64,000 nt of DNA from positions 299,978 through 363,977 of the forward strand of contig CAJNDS010001724.1 of the NCBI GenBank assembly GCA_905221605.1, read 5' to 3'. The translations under genes were made by a program, and so were the position numbers. The stretch is from Symbiodinium natans. Lineage: Eukaryota > Sar > Dinophyceae > Suessiales > Symbiodiniaceae. The notes under the pieces are model-generated. The model was not told where the DNA came from. It did not search any database and was given only the letters and a program-made list of their open reading frames with translations. Position 1 is the first letter of the stretch, and the number at the start of each line of letters is the position of its first letter. This document shows, piece by piece, positions 55,184 to 64,000 of this stretch.

Positions 55184-55733
55184 GTTCGAGCCTCAAACAA
55201 GAAGCGTCGGGTGTCATTGTGGTTGTCCGTTTTGCAATTTTAGACTCCATGTACCGAAATAGGGAATACGTGGAACTGAAAGTACCTCCTATATAGGGAC
55301 TGTTGGGCCCAAGTAAAGATCAACGCGGTACATAGGGGAGGGTCCGAAGATGGTTTAGTGTCAAGGCTCCAGCAGCCCACTCCGCGCAGTCTGCACCCGG
55401 GGCCTTGTTGACGCTGAAGTCGTGTCCCCTAAGCCCTGAACCCTGAACCCTGAACCCTAAACCCTAAACCCTAAACCCTGAACCCTAAACCCTAAACCCT
55501 AAACCCTAAACCCCTCCCCCTCTGCACACATCCTCCACTTCCCCCCGATAGAGCTCCCACGCAACAACGGGTTAGGCCAGGTATTCGCTGGCCACTGGTG
55601 GCTCCGGATGGACTCAAACCCTAACCCGATACCCGAAACCCGAAACCCGATCCCGAAACCCTAAACCCTAAACCCTAAACCCTAAACCCTAAACCCTAAA
55701 CCCTAAACCCTTCGCCTTGGACTTCGGCGGGAG

Positions 55734-55786
55734 GAAATGGCTACGTGGCAGCCCCGGGCCTTCCAGAGGAGGACGAAGAGAAGGAG
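55734..55786 (+). CDS. A exon with GT donor
   Basis: After GGGAG: GNGYVAAPGLPEEDEEKE, exactly 53 bp, phase 1-to-0, before GTTCGG. In phase with the C exon at 50948. A TTTAGGG array (55797-55910) begins 10 bp after it. Confidence 0.7.
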
Positions 55787-56201
55787 GTTCGGAGCTCAGG
55801 TTTAGGGTTTAGGGTTTAGGGTTTAGGGTTTAGGGTTTAGGGTTTAGGGTTTAGGGTTTAGGGTTTAGGGTTTAGGGTTCAGGGTTCAGGGTTTAGGGTT
55901 TAGGGTTTATAAGTTATAGGGGTTTTGGGTTTTGGGTTTAGGTTTGAGGGCGGAGGGGAGCCGGGGTTGAAAAGGGTTTAGGGTTCAGGGTTTCTTGGGG
56001 ACTACATGAACCCTAGAAGGCTTTAGTGGTCCAGACTCCCTCCTCAGGATTCTAGTAGTATAGGGCGATTTTGGGTTCATCTGGTCGTTGGGGTCCGTTC
56101 AAGATTTATAGGGTTTCGGCTAGACTCTAAAACCCTAAACCCTCAACCCTCAACCCTAAACCCTCAACCCTAAACCCTAAACCCCACCCAATGGTTCTGA
56201 G

Positions 56202-56250
56202 GAAGCGAACGCCGCCAGCGAGGCAGAGCCCCCCAAGCCACCAGACCAAG
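56202..56250 (+). CDS. C exon
   Basis: TCTGAG acceptor, EANAASEAEPPKPPDQ, 49 bp in phase 0-to-1, before GCCAGC. No B exon is seen between it and the A exon at 55734; A can join C directly without losing frame because B is symmetric. Confidence 0.58.
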
Positions 56251-56822
56251 GCCAGCTGGAATTGGGGTTTCAGGTTTAGGGTTTAGAGTTTAGAGTTTAG
56301 GGTTTAGGGTTTGGGGTGTAGGGTTTAGGGTTGAGGGTTTAGGGGTGTGTATCAGTGTACGCGCGCGTGGAGTGCTTTTTGTTCTCTAGATTCGGGGGCA
56401 CACTCCCTATCTAGAGTATAACCCCCAACCCCCCCCCCAGCACGCAGGCTTTCTTGGTTCTCTGGAATTTCAGCGGCTCCTTCTTAGGCAAGCCAGAACC
56501 CCAAACCCTACGCAAACCCTCTACAGTTCGATTATAAGTTTTGACATGCTGTGTACGAGTTTTCTCTCACAATTCAACGAACCCACAGAGAAGCAGGTTT
56601 CGGGTTCTGAGCCGGAGAACTGCCAGCTGCGCAGTCCTGGTTGCAAACGGAGATCTGCACATCTAAGCCTTAAAGCTTCAGGGTTTAGCCCCTGTAGACT
56701 TTACTCTTAATAATATTATTATTACCATTATTTTCATCATTATTATAATTGTTACTACTCTTTTTTTTTTGGGGGGGAGGGGGGGTGGGGGGGCGAACTC
56801 TGAACCCCGTGGGATTTTGGAG

Positions 56823-56878
56823 GTACCGGCTCCGTCACAAATGCCAACAACCCCGCGGAGGAAGAGGAGGAGGACGAG
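56823..56878 (+). CDS. A exon with GT donor
   Basis: TTGGAG acceptor, GTGSVTNANNPAEEEEEDE, 56 bp in phase 1-to-0, before GTGCCT. The intron before it contains a TTATTA-rich stretch, a T run and G runs (56700-56800). Confidence 0.66.
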
Positions 56879-57433
56879 GTGCCTTAGGGGTTAGGGTTGA
56901 GGGTTTAACCCTAAACCAAAACCCTAAACCCTAAAAACGCAGAACAACTGATGGCAGAGGGATAGGGCGCTGAGGCCGCCAACTTAACACGCCTAAGGAG
57001 CTGTGAGGTGCTACCGTATAGCGTTTGGGCGTTTAGGGTTTAGGGTTTAGGGTTTAGGGTTTAGGGTTTGGGTATTCAGGGTTGGGGCTTTCCTTCAACC
57101 CGAAGCCCTCCCCCCAACAGTGGTTAGACCCGAAACCCTAAGCATATAAACCCTAAACCAGTGGCACACAAAACACTTTAGTTGTCGTCAATCAACCCAG
57201 AACATGCCCCATGCTCTGTGAAGTGGACTTCGGATCAGCTGGGTTTAGGGCTTAGGGCTTTTCCAAATCTTGCGGACCAAATGAACAAGGCTAATAACAG
57301 GGATTGAAGTAGTAGTATAGGGATAGATTATCCCAATTTTTGGGGTTCATTTGGCCTGAAGGGTCCCGAAACCCTAAACCCTAAAACCCTAAACCCTAAA
57401 ATCTAAACCTAAACCCTAAACCCCATACCCTAG

Positions 57434-57531
57434 GGAAGCCCAACCATTCAACCAGTGATGAGGTGGAGGATTTCGATGAGGACTTCGAGGACGAGGCCTC
57501 CATTCAGCCGCAAGAATTCTTCGGCTCCTGA
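57434..57531 (+). CDS. D exon: acidic terminal exon
   Basis: ACCCTAG acceptor at the edge of CCCTAAA-like sequence, phase 1 start. It reads GKPNHSTSDEVEDFDED, then FEDEASIQPQEFFGS and TGA (57529-57531). DFDEDFEDE matches DFDEEFEDD at 20653. The C exon that should precede it (57220-57240, EVDFGSA) is only a weak candidate. Confidence 0.62.
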
Positions 57532-57537
57532 CTTCCC

Positions 57538-57700
57538 AAACCCTAAACCCTAAACCCCAAACCCCAAACCCTAAACCCTAAACCCCAAACCCTAAACCCT
57601 AAACTCTAAACCCCAAACCCTAAACCCGAAACCCCAAACCCTAAACCCTAAACCCCTAAACCCCTAAACCCCTAAACCCCTAAACCCCTAAACCCTAAAT
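57538..57700 (-). repeat. CCCTAAA/CCCCAAA/CCCCTAAA array
   Basis: About 160 bp of mixed units immediately after the D exon stop. Confidence 0.92.
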
Positions 57701-57960
57701 GTCAAAGAAGCAATTCAACCCTGAAAACTTGCACCTGGAACTCCGACTGTCGCAGCCCTCAGCTCCCTAAGCACTCGAAAGCCCAACCCTGGGTTTAGAG
57801 TTTAGGGTTTAGGGTTTCGGGTTTAGGGTTTAGGGTTTCGGGTTTAGTGTTTCGGGTTTAGGGTGGAGTCTTCTTTTTTTGTTTTTGTGTCTTTCGGGTT
57901 TCCTGGGGGGGGGGGGTCTCTTCGATTGCTTTTTGGGTTTAGGGCTTGGGGTTCAAACTG

Positions 57961-59308
57961 GTGCAGTTTTGTGGCGGGGGCTGCTTCTTCTCATGTTTGT
58001 TTGTGTAAGCTCGCGCTACTGAAGCATGACGTCACGGACAGCTGGTGAGAGACCCAGAGAGGTGGGCCTTTTTGGTTTGCAGGAAAGCGAGGCGTTGCAG
58101 GTAAGCAGTGTCTCCCCAACAACCATCGTCCAAAAACAGGCGTAGCTCACTCATGCTTGTGGGCGGTTTGGATTGAAGCACCTCTCTCAAGAGCTGCAGC
58201 TTACTGTCATTGCGCGTCTTTCCGAGAAAGTGGTGGACGTGGCAGGACTTGCGAGGATGCAAAGACCAACGAAATCGTGCTTTCCAAGCGAAAACATCTG
58301 GTGGTTCCCTTTTGCCGCACTGTGGGCCATCAACTCGGGGGTGTTCAGCTTGCCTCGCCCACATGTAAACAAGCGCATGGAAAAGCTCACAGAGGACAGG
58401 GGCCTACTCCTCAGAAGTCCCGCGTCCAAGGTGGGGCTTGGTGTGGATGCAGTGAAGCTGACAGCTGAAGAGACGTCAGCTCTCACGACAATCTCTGAAT
58501 CTGCAGAGAATCTGGACTGGTTCCGCGCCAAATCTGCTTGGGAGGCTTGCAAGTCCTTCAAGGCTCCTCTGTGCAATGCAGCCATGCATGCGGCATTCAG
58601 ATGTGGAAACTACAAGTACGGTGCGCAAGTTTATGCCGACATGTGCAAGGCTGGGACGCGCCGAACCGCGATCACGTACACCGCGGCAATCCGCCTGTTT
58701 TCACAGCTTAGAGGGTCCTCAGCCTATGGACCGATGCACAGAACAGCAACTGGTCAACATGGACACCGAGCCAGAAGTACTTGCTTCTAAATGAGCTTGT
58801 GAATGACGCGGCAGACGCCGCCAATCTCACTCAAGTCTTTCTGTTTCTCGAGCGTATACGTGCGGAGGGCTTAGAGATTGATGGTGGCACGTGGGGTGCT
58901 GCATTGAATGGTTGTAAGGTGGCAGGTGAGCCTGGGGTCGCGAGCTTTTGTTTGGAGCAGATGGCTTTGGCAAACATTTCAGCAAACGAGGTTCACTTCA
59001 GAAGTGCCGTTGCCGCATATGCCGGGGAACCGTGGCAGCGAGTCAACGAACTTGTTTTCAAGGCCGCGCACGATGGCATTGACACCCTGGATCGCTTTTT
59101 CGTGAATGTTCATGTGGCATCACTTCTAGGACAACTGTCCCGGACATCTAGGGTACGTAGCCTGGAGCAAGCTCAGGAGTTGGTAGAGGAAGCGAAGCCG
59201 GAACATCAACAAGCAGCATTGGATGTGATCTCTCGGGCTAGGGCGCGAGGTACAGACATGCTGAAGTTCACCGCAATGGTTCGTCGTGCTCTGCTCAAGC
59301 AGACCTGA
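57961..59308 (+). CDS. PPR gene 2: pentatricopeptide-repeat protein with a frameshift
   Basis: Exons: about 57961-58043 (SFVAGAASSHVCLCKLALLK; GT donor GTGAGA), 58083-58100 (ESEALQ, an 18-bp exon between CAG and GTAAGC), and a long exon from about 58173. The long exon reads TVIARLSEKVVDVAGLARMQ, later LCNAAMHAAFRCGNYKYGAQ and TYTAAIRLFSQLRG. At about 58705-58725 the frame shifts: homology continues in another frame as LWTDAQNSNWSTW, then KYLLLNELVNDAADAANLTQ, with TWGAALNGCKVAGEPGVASF, to TGA at 59306-59308. Either a one-base indel, a sequencing error or a decayed gene. PPR repeats of ~35 residues are recognisable; the target RNA is unknown. Confidence 0.75.
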
Positions 59309-59946
59309 GTCGTGAAAGGAACAGCAGGTACCTTAAAGGTGGCAGATGAATTCTTAAGGGTCCCAAAAAGTCTAAAACCTAATTCTTCAAGGGGGCCTTC
59401 CCCCCAACTGCTTGAGCTTTAACCCAAGGTTCTGGGAGGATCCAGCAGATAGACTCCCGAAAACGGCCCACAAGCAGCAAGCAGAGGGTACTAAATACTT
59501 TTTGGGTCCTTTGAGGGGTGTTTGGGGGGTCCCCGACTGTCGGATCGAATTCAGCTTGTAGCCTGAGACCCTGGAAAGCAGCTCAAGCAGGTGCGCAAGA
59601 GGTCTCGCTTTTGTTTCTGAAAGCTAGCCCTAGATCCTCAACCGCCCCTGCGCCAGAGGCTTTCGTTCAGCTATGCGGGAGCCAAGAAAAACCCTAAACT
59701 ACTTAGACGGGAGGCTCTCAGAATGACCGCCCAAACCCAACTGAATGGAAGAAATCGCACGCGTCTTCGAGAAAGGGCTGCTTGATCCCCCTAAACCCTA
59801 CAAACCCTGTAAACCCTCTAAACCCTCTAAACCCTCTAAGCCCCCTAACCCCTACAATCCCTATAAACCTTATAAACCCCATAAACCCTGTGAGCCCTAT
59901 GATCCCTAGAAACCTAAACCCTACGTTTCCTCAAGCTTTCCCCCAG
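59309..59946. other. No gene seen
   Basis: Unique sequence to about 59690, then repeats of the form CCCTATAAACCCTCTAAACCC (59785-59925) whose Asn/Pro-rich ORF is low complexity. Confidence 0.55.
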
Positions 59947-59990
59947 GCCCCGGACCCGGTCCTCGTGAGGCTGAGACGAGCGAGGAAGAG
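59947..59990 (+). CDS. A exon, diverged, GA donor
   Basis: CCCCAG acceptor, GPGPGPREAETSEEE, 44 bp in phase 1-to-0, ending GAG before GATCCC. A possible C exon follows at 60175-60208 (LCPRSARGRPP, GT donor GTAAGT, phase 0-to-1). Confidence 0.42.
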
Positions 59991-61114
59991 GATCCCACCT
60001 TCCCAGGCGACTGGGCTTCTGAGGGATTTGGGGTTTGGGGCTCCCTAAACCCTAAACCCTCCTAAAACATAAGCCCGAAACCCCGAAGTCCTGAACTGCG
60101 AATGTCTCCTAGCCCTGAAGCCCTAGATCCCCCAACCCCGAGCTTCCACTATGGGGCACGTGCTCATCTTACAGCTTTGTCCTCGAAGTGCTCGTGGCAG
60201 ACCCCCAAGTAAGTGACTTCTGATGGCTGTTTTCTTTTCTCAACCCTAAACCCTAGACCCTAAACCCTAAATAAACCCTAAACCCTAAGCCCTAAACCCT
60301 AAACCCTAAACCCTAGACCCTAAACCCTAACTAAACCCAGCGATGGCAGCTGAAGAGTCCTAGGAATGGAGAAGGACACCAACGAAGCCTCCAACGAAGC
60401 CTCCTCGTGAAGGGCGTTCCGTACTCAAAAGCAGCGCTCACACCACCTTACCGCCCTCAAGCCCCCCCTTATCTTTCTTAACTTCTGGGGTTTAGGGTTA
60501 GGGTTTAGGGTTAAGGGTTAAGGTAGGGTTTAGGGTTTAGGATTTAGGGTTTAGGGATTCTATATGCCCATAGAGCCCCTCATTTGCAACCTAATTTTTT
60601 GCCGCGTGGAGCCCAAGGACAGCGGCAGGTCTCACCGATGCATGGAGAGAATGCACGTGGCATAAAGCCTTAGCCTTGGTTTTACCAAGAAATGAACTCT
60701 AATTAAACTGGGGTTTAGGGTTTAGGGTTTAGGGTTGGGCTTTTCTTACTTAGTCGGAATGGTAAAGCTTAGCCTCCTTTCTTCCTTGGCTATTGGAGAA
60801 GTCAGAAGAACAGCAGCTTTGTTGGGGGGTTGTAAGGTTTAAGGGATGTAGGATGCTGTAGCCTTTACCTATATTCAGGCTTAGGGTTTGGGGTTTTAGG
60901 GCTTGGGGTTGATCTATAATCAGGGTAATCCTTTATACCCTCAATGAAGGGAAGGCAACTTTCTTTGTAGAGCATACAACCTGAATCCTTAAAAAGGTGT
61001 TCGTGCTCATCCAGTTGGAGCCAGTTTCTGCCCGTGCGACCAAGTTAGCCCTGCATCCATGATGGAAATTGCTGGGGCTTTAGACACCGCCAGACACTTC
61101 TTTAGCCTCCTCAG

Positions 61115-61173
61115 GCACCCAGAGGAACCACAGCGATTCTAGGAAGGAAAGCACAGAGCAAGAACGAGGGGAG
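61115..61173 (+). CDS. A exon, diverged, GA donor
   Basis: CCTCAG acceptor, GTQRNHSDSRKESTEQERGE, 59 bp in phase 1-to-0, before GAGCCT. If unspliced the frame stops at TAA 61183-61185, so it could also be a terminal exon. Confidence 0.42.
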
Positions 61174-61185
61174 GAGCCTGACTAA

Positions 61186-64000
61186 TGGGCCTTGTCGTGC
61201 ATGGCGGCTGAAAAGAAGATTCTGAGGGCCCCCGTTCATTATTGCGCATGTCTTGCTGAAAGTCACTGCCGCTACATCTTCTCATGTTAATCCGGTCACC
61301 CTAAAACCCTGTAAACCCTAAATCCTGTAAACCCTAAACCTTGTAAACCCTAAACCCTGCAAACCCTAAGCCCTTATCCCAGAACGATCCTGCCAGCTGG
61401 TCACCCCCCTGAAGCATCAAGCACGAGCCTAAAGAAAGCCGAGCTGTGCTGGACAGGTTGTTTTTTGTCAGGTTGCGGCTTAGGATTTAGGATGTGGGGT
61501 TTAGGGTTTCGGGTTCTTGGAGAGGGGGGTCGGGGGGGGGATGAAGTAGGGGTAAGCTGTCGGACAACCAAGAACAAAGTAGCGAATTTGACAGGGATAT
61601 CATGATGTACTTGGAGATTTGGAGGTTCATGGGTGGCTAGAAGTAGGGTTTAGGGCTTGTGGTTTAGGGGGGGAAGTTGCATGTGTGCCGGCAGCAAAGG
61701 GTTTGTGGCTTAGGGTTTAGGGCTTCAGGAGGTTCATGGGTAGTTATAGGTATACTTACAAGCCGATTTTGGGGGTTTCATTCTCAAGTAGTCGCCGAGG
61801 TGGGCCTTGTCTATACCAGCCAGGGTCATCAGAAAGTTCGGGACAAGGTGTTTGAAATCAGCGCGTGCGCAAGCTAGCAGAGACTCTGCGCATTCTGGCT
61901 CGATAGTTTTCGCGACATGTCGTCAGTACTCGTTTGCCAGCCCCAAAGCATTCATCTACACTACATCATTCTCGGGCGTCCATGCTTGACAAGCAAACCT
62001 GAACATACACATTTCTGCGTTTTCTGTCGGTGAGCTACACTTACCGACAGACACAACTGAGGAAACATATTCCCTAAACCCTAAACCCTAAACCCTAAAC
62101 CCTAAACCCTATTTTTTGCGTCATGTTTTGAAGCCATCAGCTGGCTTCTGGTGTGCACGGCCCTCGGCGACGCCACTGCTTTTCTGCCCAGACGGGGCCT
62201 GCCTCCAAGCCTTGAAAGGCCTCTTTAGGGTTTAGGGTTTAGGGTTTAGGGTTTAGGGTTTAGGGCTCTACTGGCTAGAAGGTGGTCTGAACGGTTTTCA
62301 CAATCTGGAGGCCCACGAACCCACATCCTTCGTTTTTTTTTCTGACTTTCGTGATCGGTGTAGAAAAGGGTAGACTGTGCAGGGCGTCGAAATCAAGGTT
62401 CTCTTCTGCCAGAACTTGGTAGGGAATTGAATCGGGTCCCTGCTATCCCCGTTTTCTTACCCTGCAAAACGATTCTGCAGGGACCTGAAGTCCCTAAACC
62501 TTAAACCTTAAACCCTGAATCCTAAACCCTGGACCCTAAACCCTAAACCCCAGAGACTCTAAACCCTAAACCCGAAACCCAATCCGAAAAACTCTAAACC
62601 CGAAACCCTGTTTAAAAGCCATGCTGCCCCATGTCTCCAGGCCTCCCAGAAGCTTCTTGCCGAAGCCGCCTGACGAAGCACTGCGTCGGCCTTGGAAGCC
62701 ATCCGCGTTGAGGGAACGACATGAGAACTGTACCCTGATAGGGGTTATATGCGACATGAGAACTGTACCCTGATAGGGGTTATATGGGATTATCGTAGCA
62801 TAGGGTTTAGGGTTTGGGGTTCAGGGTTTAGGGTTTGGAGTTTAGGGTTTAGGGTTTAGTAGGGGAGACGGTGTGATAATTTCTACCGGAACATCTCAGC
62901 CTAAATCCTAAACCTCAGCAGTCCTGTGTGAAGAAAAGTAGGCTCCTTTTCGTTCAGGGTGCCCGAAACCCCTCCGCGGATCACGCAACCCCCAACCACC
63001 CTAAGCCCCCTAACCCCCTAAGGGTTTAGGCGTTTTAGGTGTTTCTTTTACCCTAAACCCTGAACCATATACCTCCATTTTTCCAAGGCTCTCGTCCCTG
63101 GCAATGCCAGTGCCCCTTGAGCATGCCGAGTCGGAAGTACTGGACCGGGAATTGTGGGGGTTTAGGGTTAAGGGCTCTTAAGGGGGAGTTCATGGGGGGT
63201 AGGTGTTTAGGGAGCCTTACGAAAGCTTCGGGAACCCCCTCCCTTCAGAGCCCTACAAGGGATGGCACGTGGCGCCGATCCCTTTTCCCGGAAGCCCTTG
63301 GTGTAAAGGTGATGGAAGAAGTTGCCACGGAGGGTTTAGTGTTCGTTTTAGGAATTTTGGTTTAGGCTAAGGGTTAGGGTTTAGGTTTTATTTTACGGTC
63401 TTGGTTTAGGGCGCACCGGCTATAATTAGGGGTGTTTGTAGGAGTGTCGGGTTCAGGGTGTTGAGGTTGTTGGTGGGGGCTTGCTACAGGATCGCGCCGA
63501 GCGGACTTAGCAAGCCTACTGGGGGGGGACGCTGCAGCTTGTACCTCAATTCTGGGACCACAAAAGGAGCTTGTAGCCCTACCCATAAACCCTATAAACC
63601 CTAAACCCTAAACCTTTAGGCCTTATCGGGCTTAGGATTCAAAAGCTCGAAGCCCCAAAAGCACGCAAGAAAGTCCGTGGTCCCATACCTGGCGCCGCTA
63701 CTTACTTCCCCTGGGGCGCCCTTTTTCCCTAGTTTGGGGCCTCAGGATTAATTTAGGGTTTAGGGTTTAGGGTTTACGGCTTAGGGTTTAGGGTTTAAGG
63801 TTCAGCCGCAATTTGAGAATCTCTGCCTGCCGGCATTCGGCTCTTCATCCGGGCAGATCACATGGCTGCGGCTGCCAGATGTCTGTGGAGGGCTAAGGTT
63901 AAGAGTCTTCAGGGTTTAGGTGCAGAACGGTTTGTGTTCTCAAGGGTTTAAGGTTTTGGAGTTTAGGGTCGTGGCTGCCCGGGTCCCCTATGGATCACTC
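61186..64000. other. Repeat-rich tail with no confident gene
   Basis: CCCTGTAAACCCTAAA variants (61300-61372), family III-like ends (61619-61790), TTTAGGG arrays (62225-62270, 63755-63800) and a 36-bp direct duplication (about 62716-62788, unit CGACATGAGAACTGTACCC..). I see no exon of the A/B/C/D types and no other recognisable gene. Confidence 0.5.

Noticed and set aside
55181-55195. tRNA T-loop-like GGGTTCGAGCC
   Set aside because: No matching acceptor stem, D arm or anticodon arm upstream; the sequence is the tail of the spliced-leader relic region.
59782-60048. Asn/Pro/Ile-rich ORF (NPxNP pattern)
   Set aside because: Mostly translation of CCCTATAAACCC-type repeats; only 59947-59990 inside it is retained, in another frame, as an A-exon candidate.
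1-64000. Window as a chromosome end because of telomere-type repeats
   Set aside because: Arrays are short, in both orientations, and interspersed with exons throughout. No terminal long array is seen at either edge.

Overview
This window looks like nuclear DNA of a dinoflagellate. Four things point there. (1) Introns inferred from exon phase use GT, GC or GA donors with AG|G acceptors. (2) There are pentatricopeptide-repeat (PPR) genes of the kind abundant in dinoflagellates. (3) A near-perfect relic of the dinoflagellate spliced leader lies at 55162-55183. (4) TTTAGGG repeats are found almost everywhere, in both orientations, as short interstitial arrays. No bacterial-type operon, rRNA, tRNA or CRISPR array is visible. 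Most long ORFs in the window are artefacts of repeats.

The main content is an unusual exon system that I do not recognise from any named family. Three tiny exon types recur in strict order on the + strand. A is 53-68 bp in gene 1, with shorter divergent copies downstream, and encodes the pattern [19 protein letters not shown] is about 33-51 bp and encodes (AA)xxNVTFSPAA. C is 37-58 bp and encodes EVDxLxExxSPSAPRK. Their phases interlock: A is 1-to-0, B is 0-to-0 and C is 0-to-1, so any number of cycles stays in frame. From 1962 to 17176 I can place 51 such exons as 17 consecutive B-C-A cycles with no break in order. Ten cycles lie in a young ~405-bp tandem array (2.64-6.88 kb). The others are spread out by introns of up to about 1.3 kb filled with TTTAGGG arrays and small inverted-repeat elements. 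Acidic terminal exons (type D, Asp/Glu/Phe-rich, with stop codons) lie at 20653, 43927 and 57434. More diverged A/B/C exons fill 32.5-41 kb, 45.7-51 kb and 55.7-61.2 kb, so the window probably holds several related genes or one very large, partly degenerate locus. The product would be a secreted, structural or disordered acidic/SP-rich repeat protein; its function is unknown.

Other genes: a LINE-type retrotransposon (25314 to ~30130) with an ORF1, and an ORF2 carrying an endonuclease and a reverse transcriptase; a multi-exon PPR gene (51948-54951); and a second PPR gene (about 57961-59308) with one apparent frameshift. An alanine/proline/serine-rich terminal exon lies at 42294-42752.

The introns hold at least eleven families of 70-220-bp elements with inverted-repeat ends, which I interpret as introner-like elements. 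The clearest case is a 108-bp GA-AG intron in PPR gene 1 flanked by a perfect 10-bp direct repeat (GTTACAAGGA), as expected if an element inserted into an exon and became an intron. TTTAGGG arrays have also inserted cleanly into otherwise near-identical sequence (5285-5474, 39224-39308), so they behave as an invading sequence here rather than as a chromosome end. Exon boundaries are inferred by eye without transcripts and may be off by a few bases.
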